Below, piece by piece: positions 25,362-33,792 of a stretch of DNA of 64,000 nt; the first letter of the stretch is position 1; every line of letters starts with the position of its first letter. The translations under genes and the position numbers were made by a program. Origin of the DNA: Streptomyces sp. NBC_00193. GTDB taxonomy: Bacteria > Actinomycetota > Actinomycetes > Streptomycetales > Streptomycetaceae. The stretch lies in contig NZ_JAPEMM010000001.1 in assembly GCF_026342735.1 (NCBI RefSeq), positions 3,658,001 to 3,722,000 on the forward strand, written 5' to 3'. Under the pieces are notes generated by a model that searched no databases, was not told the origin of the DNA, and was given only the letters and a program-made list of their open reading frames with translations.

Positions 25362-25671
25362 CGCGCTGCTCCCCCCGGCGGCGCCGGGGGTTCGCCTCAA
25401 TCGCCGGCGGGGCTGGGGGTGTGGTGGGGTCTGTTGGGCTGCGGGTGGTGGGTCGGTGCCGGGGCCGGGGTGGGGTGTCGGCCTGGACTGCATGATTTAG
25501 GCGCCCTGCCCCGAACTTCGACAAGGCCCGACGTGTTCTCGCGCCACAAATCACGCTTTACGTCCCGGCCGACACCCCACCCCGTCCCCGTCCCCGACCC
25601 GCGCCGCCGCCCCCAGCCCCACCGGGGGTTGGGGTGCGGGACCCGGGGTCGTTTCAGCTGTCCGGAGGCAG

Positions 25672-25808
25672 TCGCAGCCTCATCGGCGTTCGAGGCGGCC
25701 CGGGCCCATTCAGCCGTCCGGCGTTTGAGGACCGGGTCCGGGCAGAGCCCGGGGAGCACACTCAGCCTCGCCGGCGTTTGAGGCGCGGGTCCGGGCGGAG
25801 CTCGGGGA
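25672..25808. repeat. Streptomyces-type GC-rich intergenic repeats, three copies
   Basis: Copies of TCAGCC-CGGCGTTTGAGG-CGGGTCCGGGC-GAGC(T/C)CGGGGA lie at 25710-25754 and 25762-25808, with a degraded one at 25672-25708. They belong to the dispersed repeats often seen between convergent Streptomyces genes. The whole 25362-25985 gap has no gene. 25840-25980 is built of inverted CCCGGGG/GGGGATGCCCCC words, and 25376-25420 holds another GGCGCCGGGGG segment. Confidence 0.65.
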
Positions 25809-25985
25809 ACGGTGGAAGGGCGGGTAGGGGACTTTGCCTCGCGCAGCGGGTTTCCGGGGGCGCAGCTCCCGGGGCGGGCTCCCGGGGATGCTCCCCGGGG
25901 GGATGCCCCCGGGCGTAGCCCCAGGGCGGGGCCTTGGGGCGGGCTCCCGGGCGCAGCCCAGGGGTGGGTGCCCCGGGAGCGGGGG

Positions 25986-27380
25986 TTAGAGGAGGGCGTC
26001 CGGGAAGGCCGCGCCCGCTTCTGTGGGGATGGACGGGATGGGTTGGGCCGGGCGGGCCAGGGTGAAGTGGGCCCCCGAGGGGGTCACGGTGTAGCCGTGT
26101 ACCGCTGGGCGGGGGAGGCTGTTGTAGCCGTAGTGCGCGGTGAAGGCGTACGCCCCGGTGTCGGGGATGCAGACCAGGTCCCCCGGGGTCAGCAGCGGCA
26201 GCTCCCGCGCGGCCGCCAGCAGGTCACCCGCGAAGCACGCCGGCCCGGCGATGTCCTGGGCGACTAGGGGGCCGGTCAGCGGAGTCCCCTTCGCGGAGTA
26301 GGGGAGGATGCGGAGCGGCCAGGCCGCCGGGGCGTAGACCGTACGGGTCGCCAGCTGGACCCCCGCGTGCGTCAGGGCGATCGCCCGGCCGCCCGTGGTC
26401 TTCGTGTACTCCACCCGGGAAAGGACCAGCCCGTGTTTGGCCGTCAGGGACCGGCCGAACTCCGTGACCAGCCCGTAGGCCCCGGAGAAGAGCCCGGGGA
26501 CGGCCGAGCGCAGCGCGCTCACGTAGTCCGCGTAGGTGGGGGTGGCAGTGTCCGAGGTGAAGTTGACCGGCAGCCCGCCGCCGATGTCCAGGGTGTCGAC
26601 CTGTCGTCGCCCGGCCGCCGCGTTGATCTCCTCGGCCAGTGCGTACAGCTCCCGCACCCCTTCGGCGATCAGCGGGAGGGGAACGCCCTGGGAGCCCGAG
26701 TGGGTGTGCAGCCGGGTGAGCCACGGCCGGTCCAGGTAGGCCCGTACGAGCCACTCGCGCGCGCCCGGATCGCGCAGGGCGATGCCGAACTTCGAGGTGG
26801 CCGTGGCGGTGGAGAGGGCGTCGATGCTGCCCGCGCCGGTTTGCGGGTTGATGCGTACGCCGATGGGGGAGGTGGTGGGCGCCGCCGCGACGAGCGCGTC
26901 CAGGCGTTCCAGCTCCTGGCGGTTGTCGGCGTTGACCGCGACGCCCAGGGCGAGGGCCTCCCGCAGCTCGGCGCCGGTCTTCGCGGGGGAGTCGAGGACG
27001 ATGCGCTCCGGCGCGACCCCGGCCGCGCGGGCCAGGGCCAGCTCGCCGGGGCTGGCCACCTCGCAGCCGAGCCCGGCGTCGGCGAGCAGCCGCAGCACCG
27101 GGACGAGCGGGGCCGCCTTGACGGCGAAGGCGTGCAGGACGGGGGTGCCGGGGGCGAGGGCCCGGGCGAAGGCGCCGGTCAGGGCGGCGGCGGAGGCGCG
27201 GATGCCGGCCGTGTCGAGCAGGCAGAGGAGGGGGGTGTCCTCGTCGATCAGGCCCTGCTCCACGGCGGCCCGTACCGCCAGGTCCCGTCGCCGGGCGGAG
27301 CGCTCGGCGGAGGGCCCGGAGCCGTCCTCGGCGGAGCCTCCGGCGGCGTGCGCGTGTGCGTCGACTGCCATGTCCGCCAT
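25986..27380 (-). CDS. PLP-dependent decarboxylase, DapF/LysA-like (Orn/DAP/Arg class 2)
   Basis: A 464-aa fold-type III decarboxylase. The PLP lysine is in HAFAVKAAPLVPVL. Further features are VASPGELALA, the RINPQTGAG segment, HTHSGSQG, the glycine loop DIGGGLPVNF, and the late motif PDTGAYAFTAHYGYNSLPRP. A diaminopimelate decarboxylase would have CESGD-x-F, whereas here CIPDTGAYAF stands in its place, so the substrate may be another amino acid. Length and the N-terminal 40-residue extension differ from lysA. ATG27380 was chosen, with ATG27371 possible. It diverges from hutU, sharing an operator-like region, which hints at co-regulation. Confidence 0.8.
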   Translation of the reverse strand: MADMAVDAHAHAAGGSAEDGSGPSAERSARRRDLAVRAAVEQGLIDEDTPLLCLLDTAGIRASAAALTGAFARALAPGTPVLHAFAVKAAPLVPVLRLLADAGLGCEVASPGELALARAAGVAPERIVLDSPAKTGAELREALALGVAVNADNRQELERLDALVAAAPTTSPIGVRINPQTGAGSIDALSTATATSKFGIALRDPGAREWLVRAYLDRPWLTRLHTHSGSQGVPLPLIAEGVRELYALAEEINAAAGRRQVDTLDIGGGLPVNFTSDTATPTYADYVSALRSAVPGLFSGAYGLVTEFGRSLTAKHGLVLSRVEYTKTTGGRAIALTHAGVQLATRTVYAPAAWPLRILPYSAKGTPLTGPLVAQDIAGPACFAGDLLAAARELPLLTPGDLVCIPDTGAYAFTAHYGYNSLPRPAVHGYTVTPSGAHFTLARPAQPIPSIPTEAGAAFPDALL

Positions 27381-27414
27381 CCCATCATCCGGCGCGTCCC
27401 CCCGCAGCTGTTGA

Positions 27415-27448
27415 CTGAATCTATTCAGGGAGTAAGGATGTGAATAGA
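27415..27448. promoter_or_regulatory. Operator-like dyads between the decarboxylase and hutU
   Basis: CTGAATCTATTCAG (27415-27428) is a near-perfect palindrome, and TCTATTCA (27420-27427) recurs inverted as TGAATAGA (27441-27448). The cluster is A/T-rich in a GC-rich genome and lies just before the hutU ribosome binding site (GGAGGAG, 27461-27467). It probably binds a hut regulator. Confidence 0.65.
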
Positions 27449-27475
27449 TAGACCAACAACGGAGGAGGCACCGCC

Positions 27476-29140
27476 ATGTCAGGACCCCGCCCCGTACGGG
27501 CCGCACGAGGTACCGAGCTGAGCACCCTGGGATGGCAGCAGGAGGCCGCGCTGCGGATGCTCCAGAACAACCTCGACCCCGAGGTCGCCGAGCACCCCGA
27601 CAAGCTCGTCGTCTACGGCGGCACCGGCAAGGCCGCCCGCGACTGGCGCTCGTACGACGCGATGGTCCGCACCCTCCAGACCCTCAAGCAGGACGAGACG
27701 ATGCTCGTCCAGTCCGGCCGCCCGGTCGGCGTGATGCAGACCCACGAGTGGGCCCCGCGCGTGCTCCTCGCGAACTCCAACCTGGTCGGCGACTGGGCGA
27801 ACTGGGAGGAGTTCCGCCGCCTGGAGAACCTGGGCCTGACCATGTACGGCCAGATGACCGCCGGGTCCTGGATCTACATCGGCACCCAGGGCATCCTGCA
27901 GGGCACCTACGAGACCTTCGCCGCCGTCGCCGCGAAGAAGTTCAACGGGACCCTCGCCGGCACCATCACCCTGACCGCCGGCCTCGGCGGCATGGGCGGC
28001 GCCCAGCCGCTGGCCGTGACGATGAACGACGGCGTCGCCATCTGCATCGACGTCGACCCGCGCGCCATCGACCGCCGCATCGAGCACCGCTACCTCGACG
28101 TCAAGGCGAACGACCTGCGCCACGCGCTGCAGCTCGCCGTCGAGGCCCGCGACGCCCGCAAGCCGCTCTCCATCGGCCTGCTCGGCAACGCCGCCGAGCT
28201 GCTCCCGCAGATGCTCGCCGAGGGCGCCCCGATCGACATCGTGACCGACCAGACCTCGGCCCACGACCCGCTCGCGTACCTGCCCGTGGGCGTCGACTTC
28301 GACGACATGGCCGCCTACGCCGCCAAGGACCCGGCCGGGTTCACCACCCGCGCCCGCGAGTCCATGGCCACGCACGTCGAGGCCATGGTCGGCTTCATGG
28401 ACGCGGGCGCCGAGGTCTTCGACTACGGCAACTCCATCCGCGGCGAGGCCCAGCTCGCCGGCTACGACCGCGCCTTCGCCTTCCCCGGCTTCGTCCCCGC
28501 CTACATCCGCCCCCTCTTCTGCGAGGGCAAGGGCCCCTTCCGCTGGGCGGCCCTGTCCGGCGAGGCCTCGGACATCCACAAGACCGACAAGGCGATGCTG
28601 GAGCTCTTCCCCGAGAACGAGTCCCTGCACCGCTGGATCAAGATGGCCGGCGAGCGCGTCCACTTCCAGGGCCTGCCCGCCCGCATCTGCTGGCTCGGCT
28701 ACGGCGAGCGCGACAAGGCCGGCGAGCGCTTCAACGAGATGGTCGCCGACGGCACCCTCGCCGCGCCCCTGGTCATCGGCCGCGACCACCTGGACTGCGG
28801 CTCGGTGGCCTCCCCGTACCGCGAGACCGAGGCCATGCTCGACGGCTCCGACGCGATCGCCGACTGGCCGCTGCTCAACGCCATGGTCAACGTGGCCTCC
28901 GGCGCCTCCTGGGTCTCCATCCACCACGGCGGCGGCGTCGGCATGGGCCGCTCCATCCACGCGGGCCAGGTCACGGTCGCCGACGGCACGAAGCTCGCGG
29001 GCGAGAAGATCCGCCGCGTCCTGACCAACGACCCCGGCATGGGCGTCATCCGCCACGTCGACGCCGGCTACGACATCGCCGAGACGGTCGCCGACGAGCG
29101 CGGCGTCCGCATCCCGATGCGCGAGGGCGACGACGCGTGA
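27476..29140 (+). CDS. hutU: Urocanate hydratase
   Basis: A 554-aa urocanase that converts urocanate to imidazolonepropionate using tightly bound NAD+, the second step of histidine breakdown. The N-terminus has GWQQEAALRMLQNNLDPEVAE and VVYGGTGKAARDW, and GLGGMGGAQPLAVTMN is the NAD-binding stretch. VIGRDHLDCGSVASPYRET carries the conserved Cys. The sequence is full length. ATG27476 has GGAGGAG 8 nt upstream. It is the first gene of an operon with three more hut-type genes. The histidase gene hutH is not in the window. Confidence 0.97.
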   Translation: MSGPRPVRAARGTELSTLGWQQEAALRMLQNNLDPEVAEHPDKLVVYGGTGKAARDWRSYDAMVRTLQTLKQDETMLVQSGRPVGVMQTHEWAPRVLLANSNLVGDWANWEEFRRLENLGLTMYGQMTAGSWIYIGTQGILQGTYETFAAVAAKKFNGTLAGTITLTAGLGGMGGAQPLAVTMNDGVAICIDVDPRAIDRRIEHRYLDVKANDLRHALQLAVEARDARKPLSIGLLGNAAELLPQMLAEGAPIDIVTDQTSAHDPLAYLPVGVDFDDMAAYAAKDPAGFTTRARESMATHVEAMVGFMDAGAEVFDYGNSIRGEAQLAGYDRAFAFPGFVPAYIRPLFCEGKGPFRWAALSGEASDIHKTDKAMLELFPENESLHRWIKMAGERVHFQGLPARICWLGYGERDKAGERFNEMVADGTLAAPLVIGRDHLDCGSVASPYRETEAMLDGSDAIADWPLLNAMVNVASGASWVSIHHGGGVGMGRSIHAGQVTVADGTKLAGEKIRRVLTNDPGMGVIRHVDAGYDIAETVADERGVRIPMREGDDA

Positions 29141-30381
29141 GCGAGGACGCCACCGCCGGAGCCTCGTTCCACGCCATGTGGGCCGAGCTCCGGCCCATCG
29201 GCCGCAACGCCGACTCCGGCGGGTACCGGCGCTACGCCTGGACCGGCGCCGACGCCGACTGCCGGACCTGGTTCCAGGCGGAAGCCGAAAAGCGCGGGCT
29301 CGCCTACGAGACCGACCGCAACGGCAACCAGTGGGCCTGGCTCGGCGACCCCGAAGCCGGTGACGCCGTCGTCACCGGCTCCCACCTGGACTCCGTCCCC
29401 GACGGCGGGGCCTTCGACGGCCCCCTCGGGGTGGTGTCCTCCTTCGCGGCCCTGGACGAACTCCGCAGGAGGGGAGCGGAGTTCTCCAGGCCCCTGGCCA
29501 TCACCAACTTCGGCGACGAGGAAGGGGCCCGCTTCGGCCTCGCCTGCGTCGGCTCCCGGCTCAGCGCCGGGCAGCTGACCAAGGAGAAGGCGTACGAGCT
29601 CCGCGACGCGGACGGGATCTCCCTCCCGCAGGCCATGGAGGCGGCCGGCTACGACCCCGGGACCATCGGCGCCGACCCCGAACGCCTCGCCCGCATCGGC
29701 GCCTTCGTCGAACTGCACGTGGAACAGGGCCGCGCCCTCGACCTCTCCGGGGACCGGGTCGGCATCGCCTCCGCGATCTGGCCGCACGGCCGCTGGCGCT
29801 TCGACTTCCGCGGCGAGGCCAACCACGCCGGCACCACCCGGCTGGCCGACCGCCGCGACCCGATGCTCACGTACGCGCAGACCGTGCTCGCGGCCCGCGC
29901 CGAGGCGGCCCTCGCCGGGGCCGTGGCCACCTTCGGGAAGATCGCCGTCGAGCCCAACGGGGTCAACGCCATCCCCTCCCTCGTACGCGGCTGGCTCGAC
30001 TCCCGCGCCGCCGACCAGGCCACCCTCGACACGGTCGTGACCGCGATCGAGAAGGCCGCCCGCGAGCGCGCGGACGCGGAGGGGATCGACCTGGACGTGG
30101 TCCGGGAGTCCTTCACCCCGGTCGTCGAGTTCGAGCACGCCCTGCGCGAGGAGATGAACCGGATCCTCGGCGGGTCCGTCCCCGTGCTCGGCACGGGTGC
30201 GGGACACGACGCCGGGATCCTCTCGGCGGCCGTCCCGACCGCCATGCTGTTCGTGCGCAACCCCACCGGGGTCTCGCACTCCCCGCGGGAGTTCGCCGCC
30301 GAGGACGACTGCGTGGCGGGCGTCCTCGCCCTCGCCGACGTACTGGAAGGCCTGGCATGCGGTTCAAGGGGCACGTGTTGA
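29137..30381 (+). CDS. M20 amidohydrolase, allantoate/N-carbamoyl amino acid type, in the hut operon
   Basis: A 414-aa dinuclear-zinc amidohydrolase of the AllC/HyuC group. Metal ligands are visible in GSHLDSVPDGGAFDGPLGV (His, Asp), NFGDEEGARFG (Glu-Glu), ELHVEQG (His) and late GAGHDAGI/VSHSPREF. GTG29137 overlaps the hutU stop (GTGA), and its end overlaps hutF, so it is embedded in the hut operon. Annotation by homology would say allantoate amidohydrolase. The context suggests another substrate: HutF makes N-formylglutamate, and the operon has no HutG-like deformylase, so this enzyme may remove the formyl group. That is inference. Confidence 0.88.
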   Translation: MSEDATAGASFHAMWAELRPIGRNADSGGYRRYAWTGADADCRTWFQAEAEKRGLAYETDRNGNQWAWLGDPEAGDAVVTGSHLDSVPDGGAFDGPLGVVSSFAALDELRRRGAEFSRPLAITNFGDEEGARFGLACVGSRLSAGQLTKEKAYELRDADGISLPQAMEAAGYDPGTIGADPERLARIGAFVELHVEQGRALDLSGDRVGIASAIWPHGRWRFDFRGEANHAGTTRLADRRDPMLTYAQTVLAARAEAALAGAVATFGKIAVEPNGVNAIPSLVRGWLDSRAADQATLDTVVTAIEKAARERADAEGIDLDVVRESFTPVVEFEHALREEMNRILGGSVPVLGTGAGHDAGILSAAVPTAMLFVRNPTGVSHSPREFAAEDDCVAGVLALADVLEGLACGSRGTC

Positions 30382-31712
30382 AGACGTACTGGCTGGAGCA
30401 CGCCTGGCTCGGCACCCATGTCGAGCCGGGCGTCGCCCTGGACGTAGCGGACGACGGGCGGATCTCCGCCCTGCGTACCGGGGCCGAGACCCCGCCCCCG
30501 GGAGCGGAGGTCCTGCGCGGCCTCACGGTCCCGGGCCTGGCCAACGCGCACAGCCACGCCTTCCACCGGGCCCTGCGCTCGACGGTGCAGGTCGGCTCGG
30601 GCACCTTCTGGACCTGGCGCGACTTCATGTACAAGGTCGCCCAGAACCTCACGCCCGACAGCTACTTCGCGCTCGCCCGCGCCGTCTACGCCGAGATGGC
30701 GCTGGCCGGCATCACCGCGGTGGGCGAGTTCCACTACGTCCACCACGCCCCCGGCGGAGTCCCGTACGCCGACCCCAACGCCATGGGCGAGGCCCTGATC
30801 GAGGCCGCCGCCGAGGCGGGCATCCGCATCACCCTCCTCGACACGGCGTACCTGTCGGCGGGCTTCGGGGAAGCACCCAACCCCCACCAGCTGCGCTTCT
30901 CCGACGGCACCGCGGACGCCTGGGCGGAGCGGGCCTCGGCCCTCAAGCCCCGCGAACACGCCCTGATCGGCGCCGCGATCCACTCGGTCCGCGCGGTACC
31001 GGCGGGGCAGCTCGCCACGGTCGCCGCCTGGGCGTCCGAACGCCGGGCGCCGCTGCACGTCCACCTCTCGGAGCAGACCGCCGAGAACGACGCCTGCCTT
31101 GCGGCCCACGGCCGCACCCCGACCCAACTGCTCGCCGAGCACGGGGTGCTCGGCCCGCGCACCACCGGGGTGCACAACACGCACCTCACCGACGCGGACA
31201 TCGCGCTCCTGGGCTCCACCACCACCGGCACCTGCATGTGCCCCACCACCGAACGCGACCTCGCCGACGGCATCGGCCCGGCCGTACGCCTCCAGCGCGC
31301 GGGCAGTCCGCTCTCGCTGGGCAGCGACAGCCACGCGGTGATCGACCTGCTCGAAGAGGCGCGGGCGATGGAACTGAACGAGCGGCTGAGCAGCCGTACG
31401 CGGGGGCACTGGACGGCGAACGCCCTGCTCACCGCCGCCACGCAGGACGGGCACGCCGCCCTCGGCTGGTCGGAGGCGGGCCGCCTGGAGGCGGGCGCGC
31501 TCGCGGACTTCACCACGATCGCGCTCGACTCCGTCCGCACGGCCGGAGCCCTGCCCCGGCTCGGCGCGGAGACGGCCGTCTTCGCCGCCTCGGCGGCGGA
31601 CGTCCGCCACACGGTCGTGGCCGGCCGCCACATCGTCCGCGACGGTTCGCACACCCTGATCGGGGACGTCCCGTCCGCCCTCGCCACCACCATCGCCGCC
31701 CTCCGCGGCTGA
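30357..31712 (+). CDS. hutF: Formimidoylglutamate deiminase
   Basis: A 451-aa metal-dependent amidohydrolase that deiminates N-formimino-L-glutamate to N-formyl-L-glutamate and ammonia. The family metal ligands appear in LANAHSHAFHRALR (HxH), VHLSEQTAEN (His) and LGSDSHAVIDLLEEARAMELNERL (Asp). TFWTWRDFMYKVA is typical of HutF. ATG30357 lies inside the previous gene (25-nt overlap) with GGAAGG 7 nt upstream. GTG30375, six codons on, overlapping the stop as GTGTTGA, is a real alternative. Its presence, with no hutG-like arginase-family gene, defines the formylglutamate branch of histidine degradation. Confidence 0.92.
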   Translation: MRFKGHVLKTYWLEHAWLGTHVEPGVALDVADDGRISALRTGAETPPPGAEVLRGLTVPGLANAHSHAFHRALRSTVQVGSGTFWTWRDFMYKVAQNLTPDSYFALARAVYAEMALAGITAVGEFHYVHHAPGGVPYADPNAMGEALIEAAAEAGIRITLLDTAYLSAGFGEAPNPHQLRFSDGTADAWAERASALKPREHALIGAAIHSVRAVPAGQLATVAAWASERRAPLHVHLSEQTAENDACLAAHGRTPTQLLAEHGVLGPRTTGVHNTHLTDADIALLGSTTTGTCMCPTTERDLADGIGPAVRLQRAGSPLSLGSDSHAVIDLLEEARAMELNERLSSRTRGHWTANALLTAATQDGHAALGWSEAGRLEAGALADFTTIALDSVRTAGALPRLGAETAVFAASAADVRHTVVAGRHIVRDGSHTLIGDVPSALATTIAALRG

Positions 31713-31755
31713 CAACTCCGCCTGCGGCGGGCCCCGACCCCGAGGACGGCACCTC

Positions 31756-32934
31756 ATGAGCACCACAGCCATCACCAACATCGGCAGCCTCGTCACCAAC
31801 GACCCCGCCCTGGGCGACGGCACCCCCCTCGGCTTGATCCAGGACGCGGCCGTGGTCATCGACGGCGACCGCGTCGCCTGGGTCGGCCCCGCCGACAAGG
31901 CCCCCGCCGCGGACGCTGTGCACGACGCCGAGGGCCGCGCCGCGATCCCCGGCTTCGTCGACTCCCACTCCCATCTCGTCTTCGCGGGCGACCGCACCGC
32001 CGAGTTCAACGCCCGCATGTCCGGCCACAGCTACTCCGCCGGAGGCATCCGCACCACCGTCGCCGCCACCCGCGCCGCCTCCGACGCCGCGCTCGAAGCG
32101 AACCTGGTGCGCCACCTGCACGAGGCCCGCCGCCAGGGCACCACCACCTTCGAGACCAAGTCCGGCTACGGCCTCACGGTCCAGGACGAGGCGCGAGCCC
32201 TCCGCATCGCCGCCGCGCACACCGAGGAGGTCACCTACCTCGGCGCGCACATCGTCTCCCCGGACTACGCCGACGACCCGGCCGGCTATGTGGACCTCGT
32301 CACCGGCGAGATGCTGACCGCCTGCGCCCCGTACGCCCGCTGGGTGGACGTGTTCTGCGAGAAGGGCGCCTTCGACGGCGACCAGGCCCGGGCGATCCTC
32401 ACCGCCGGAGCCGCCGCCGGGCTGATCCCGCGCGTCCACGCCAACCAGCTCTCTTACGGCCCCGGCGTCCAGCTCGCAGTGGAGCTGGAAGCCGCTTCCG
32501 CCGACCACTGCACCCACCTCACCGACGCCGACGTGGACGCCCTCGCCCAAGCGGCCGGCACGACCGTCGCCACGCTGCTGCCCGGTGCGGAGTTCTCCAC
32601 CCGCGCGCAGTGGCCCGACGCCCGCCGGCTGCTGGACGCGGGGGTCACCGTGGCGCTGTCGACCGACTGCAACCCGGGCTCGTCCTACACGAGTTCGATG
32701 CCGTTCTGCATCGCCCTCGCCGTCCGCGACATGGGGATGACCCCGGACGAGGCCCTGTGGGCCGCCACCGCAGGCGGCGCCCGCGCCCTGCGCCGCACCG
32801 ACATCGGTGTCCTGACTCCCGGCGCCCGCGCGGACCTGGCCCTGCTCGACGCCCCCAGCCACGTCCACCTCGCCTACCGGCCGGGCGTTCCGCTGGTCTC
32901 GGCCGTCTGGCAGAAGGGCCTCAAGACGGCCTGA
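31756..32934 (+). CDS. hutI: Imidazolonepropionase
   Basis: A 392-aa metal-dependent amidohydrolase that opens 4-imidazolone-5-propionate to formiminoglutamate, the third step of histidine breakdown. Metal ligands are in GFVDSHSHLVFAGDR (HxH), RVHANQL (His) and LSTDCNPGSSYTSSM (Asp). TFETKSGYGL is a family signature. It lies 43 bp after hutF in the same direction and is probably the last gene of the operon. I see no strong hairpin directly after it. About 150 bp later a new promoter region serves the surface-protein operon. Confidence 0.95.
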   Translation: MSTTAITNIGSLVTNDPALGDGTPLGLIQDAAVVIDGDRVAWVGPADKAPAADAVHDAEGRAAIPGFVDSHSHLVFAGDRTAEFNARMSGHSYSAGGIRTTVAATRAASDAALEANLVRHLHEARRQGTTTFETKSGYGLTVQDEARALRIAAAHTEEVTYLGAHIVSPDYADDPAGYVDLVTGEMLTACAPYARWVDVFCEKGAFDGDQARAILTAGAAAGLIPRVHANQLSYGPGVQLAVELEAASADHCTHLTDADVDALAQAAGTTVATLLPGAEFSTRAQWPDARRLLDAGVTVALSTDCNPGSSYTSSMPFCIALAVRDMGMTPDEALWAATAGGARALRRTDIGVLTPGARADLALLDAPSHVHLAYRPGVPLVSAVWQKGLKTA

Positions 32935-33038
32935 AACGGCCGGAAACGGCCTGTCGGCGGCCTGTGGACAGGCTGTTGATACAGCGCTGTCCTTTGTCTT
33001 CCCTCCGTAGGGCCCCGGGGCTACCTTGAGCCACCAAT

Positions 33039-33053
33039 CTGATGTGCCGTCAG
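33039..33053. promoter_or_regulatory. CTGATG-N3-CGTCAG dyad before the surface-protein operon
   Basis: CTGATGTGCCGTCAG is a near-perfect inverted repeat 36 bp before the GTG of the first gene. It is placed like an operator or an extracytoplasmic-function promoter element. I know of no assigned regulator. Confidence 0.45.
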
Positions 33054-33088
33054 TAACTTGTGGCCCAAGGTTCGAGGGGAAGACGAAG

Positions 33089-33775
33089 GTGTCCGACCGG
33101 AAACGCTCCACCGCGCTCGCGCTGGCCTCCGCGCTGGCGGGGGCGGCGGTACTGCTGGCCGCCCCTGCAGCCCATGCGGCCGTTGTCGACGTCCAGTACG
33201 ACTGCAAGACCCCCATCGGGGACAAATCGGCGGTCTCGCCGATCGAGATCAAGGGAGTCAAGGAGGGCAACGGGTACAAGCTGACGATGTCCTTCCAGAA
33301 GGGCGTCTCCTCCAGCCCCATCGAGCTCGGCAAGGGCGCGATGACGCCCAGTGCCGTGATCATGGTCGACGGCGCGGAGAAGGTGTCGGTACCGGTCTCC
33401 GGTCCGCCCAACTCCGAGGCCGTTCCGGCCAACACCCCCATCAAGATCAGCGACCTCTCGGGCACGTACACGCCCAAGAAGTCCGGCAAGGTCACCTTCA
33501 CCGCCGGCGTGCTCACGATCAAGGCGATGGGTACGACCACCACCTGCACCGCGGGCAACAGCCCCAAGCCGTCCCTCGAACTCGACGTGACGGCCCCCGG
33601 CGGCGGCAGCGCGACCGGCTCCACCGGATCGACCGGCTCCACCGGGGACAGCCTCCCGCAGACCGGTCCCGAGGACTCCGCCATCGCCCTCGGAACCCTC
33701 GGCGCCACCGTGATCCTCTCCGGCGCGGCCGGCGTGCTCTGGCTGACCCGCCGCGGCCAGCGGGCCCGGTCCTGA
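33089..33775 (+). CDS. Secreted surface protein with LPQTG sorting signal
   Basis: A 228-aa precursor with a signal peptide (about 1-31, ending AAPAAHA), then one beta-rich domain (about 33-172, starting VVDVQYDCKTPIGDK). The domain has two cysteines (CKTPIG, TTTCTAG) that could form a disulfide. A Gly/Ser/Thr linker (GSATGSTGSTGSTGDS) follows, then LPQTG at 189-193, a hydrophobic stretch and a basic tail RRGQRARS: a complete sortase signal. GTG33089 was chosen because the longer reading has no signal-peptide logic. The domain is nearly identical to the first domain of the fourth gene in the operon. Function is unknown, probably cell-wall linked. Confidence 0.82.
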   Translation: MSDRKRSTALALASALAGAAVLLAAPAAHAAVVDVQYDCKTPIGDKSAVSPIEIKGVKEGNGYKLTMSFQKGVSSSPIELGKGAMTPSAVIMVDGAEKVSVPVSGPPNSEAVPANTPIKISDLSGTYTPKKSGKVTFTAGVLTIKAMGTTTTCTAGNSPKPSLELDVTAPGGGSATGSTGSTGSTGDSLPQTGPEDSAIALGTLGATVILSGAAGVLWLTRRGQRARS

Positions 33776-33792
33776 ACGGAGCGCACCCGGTC

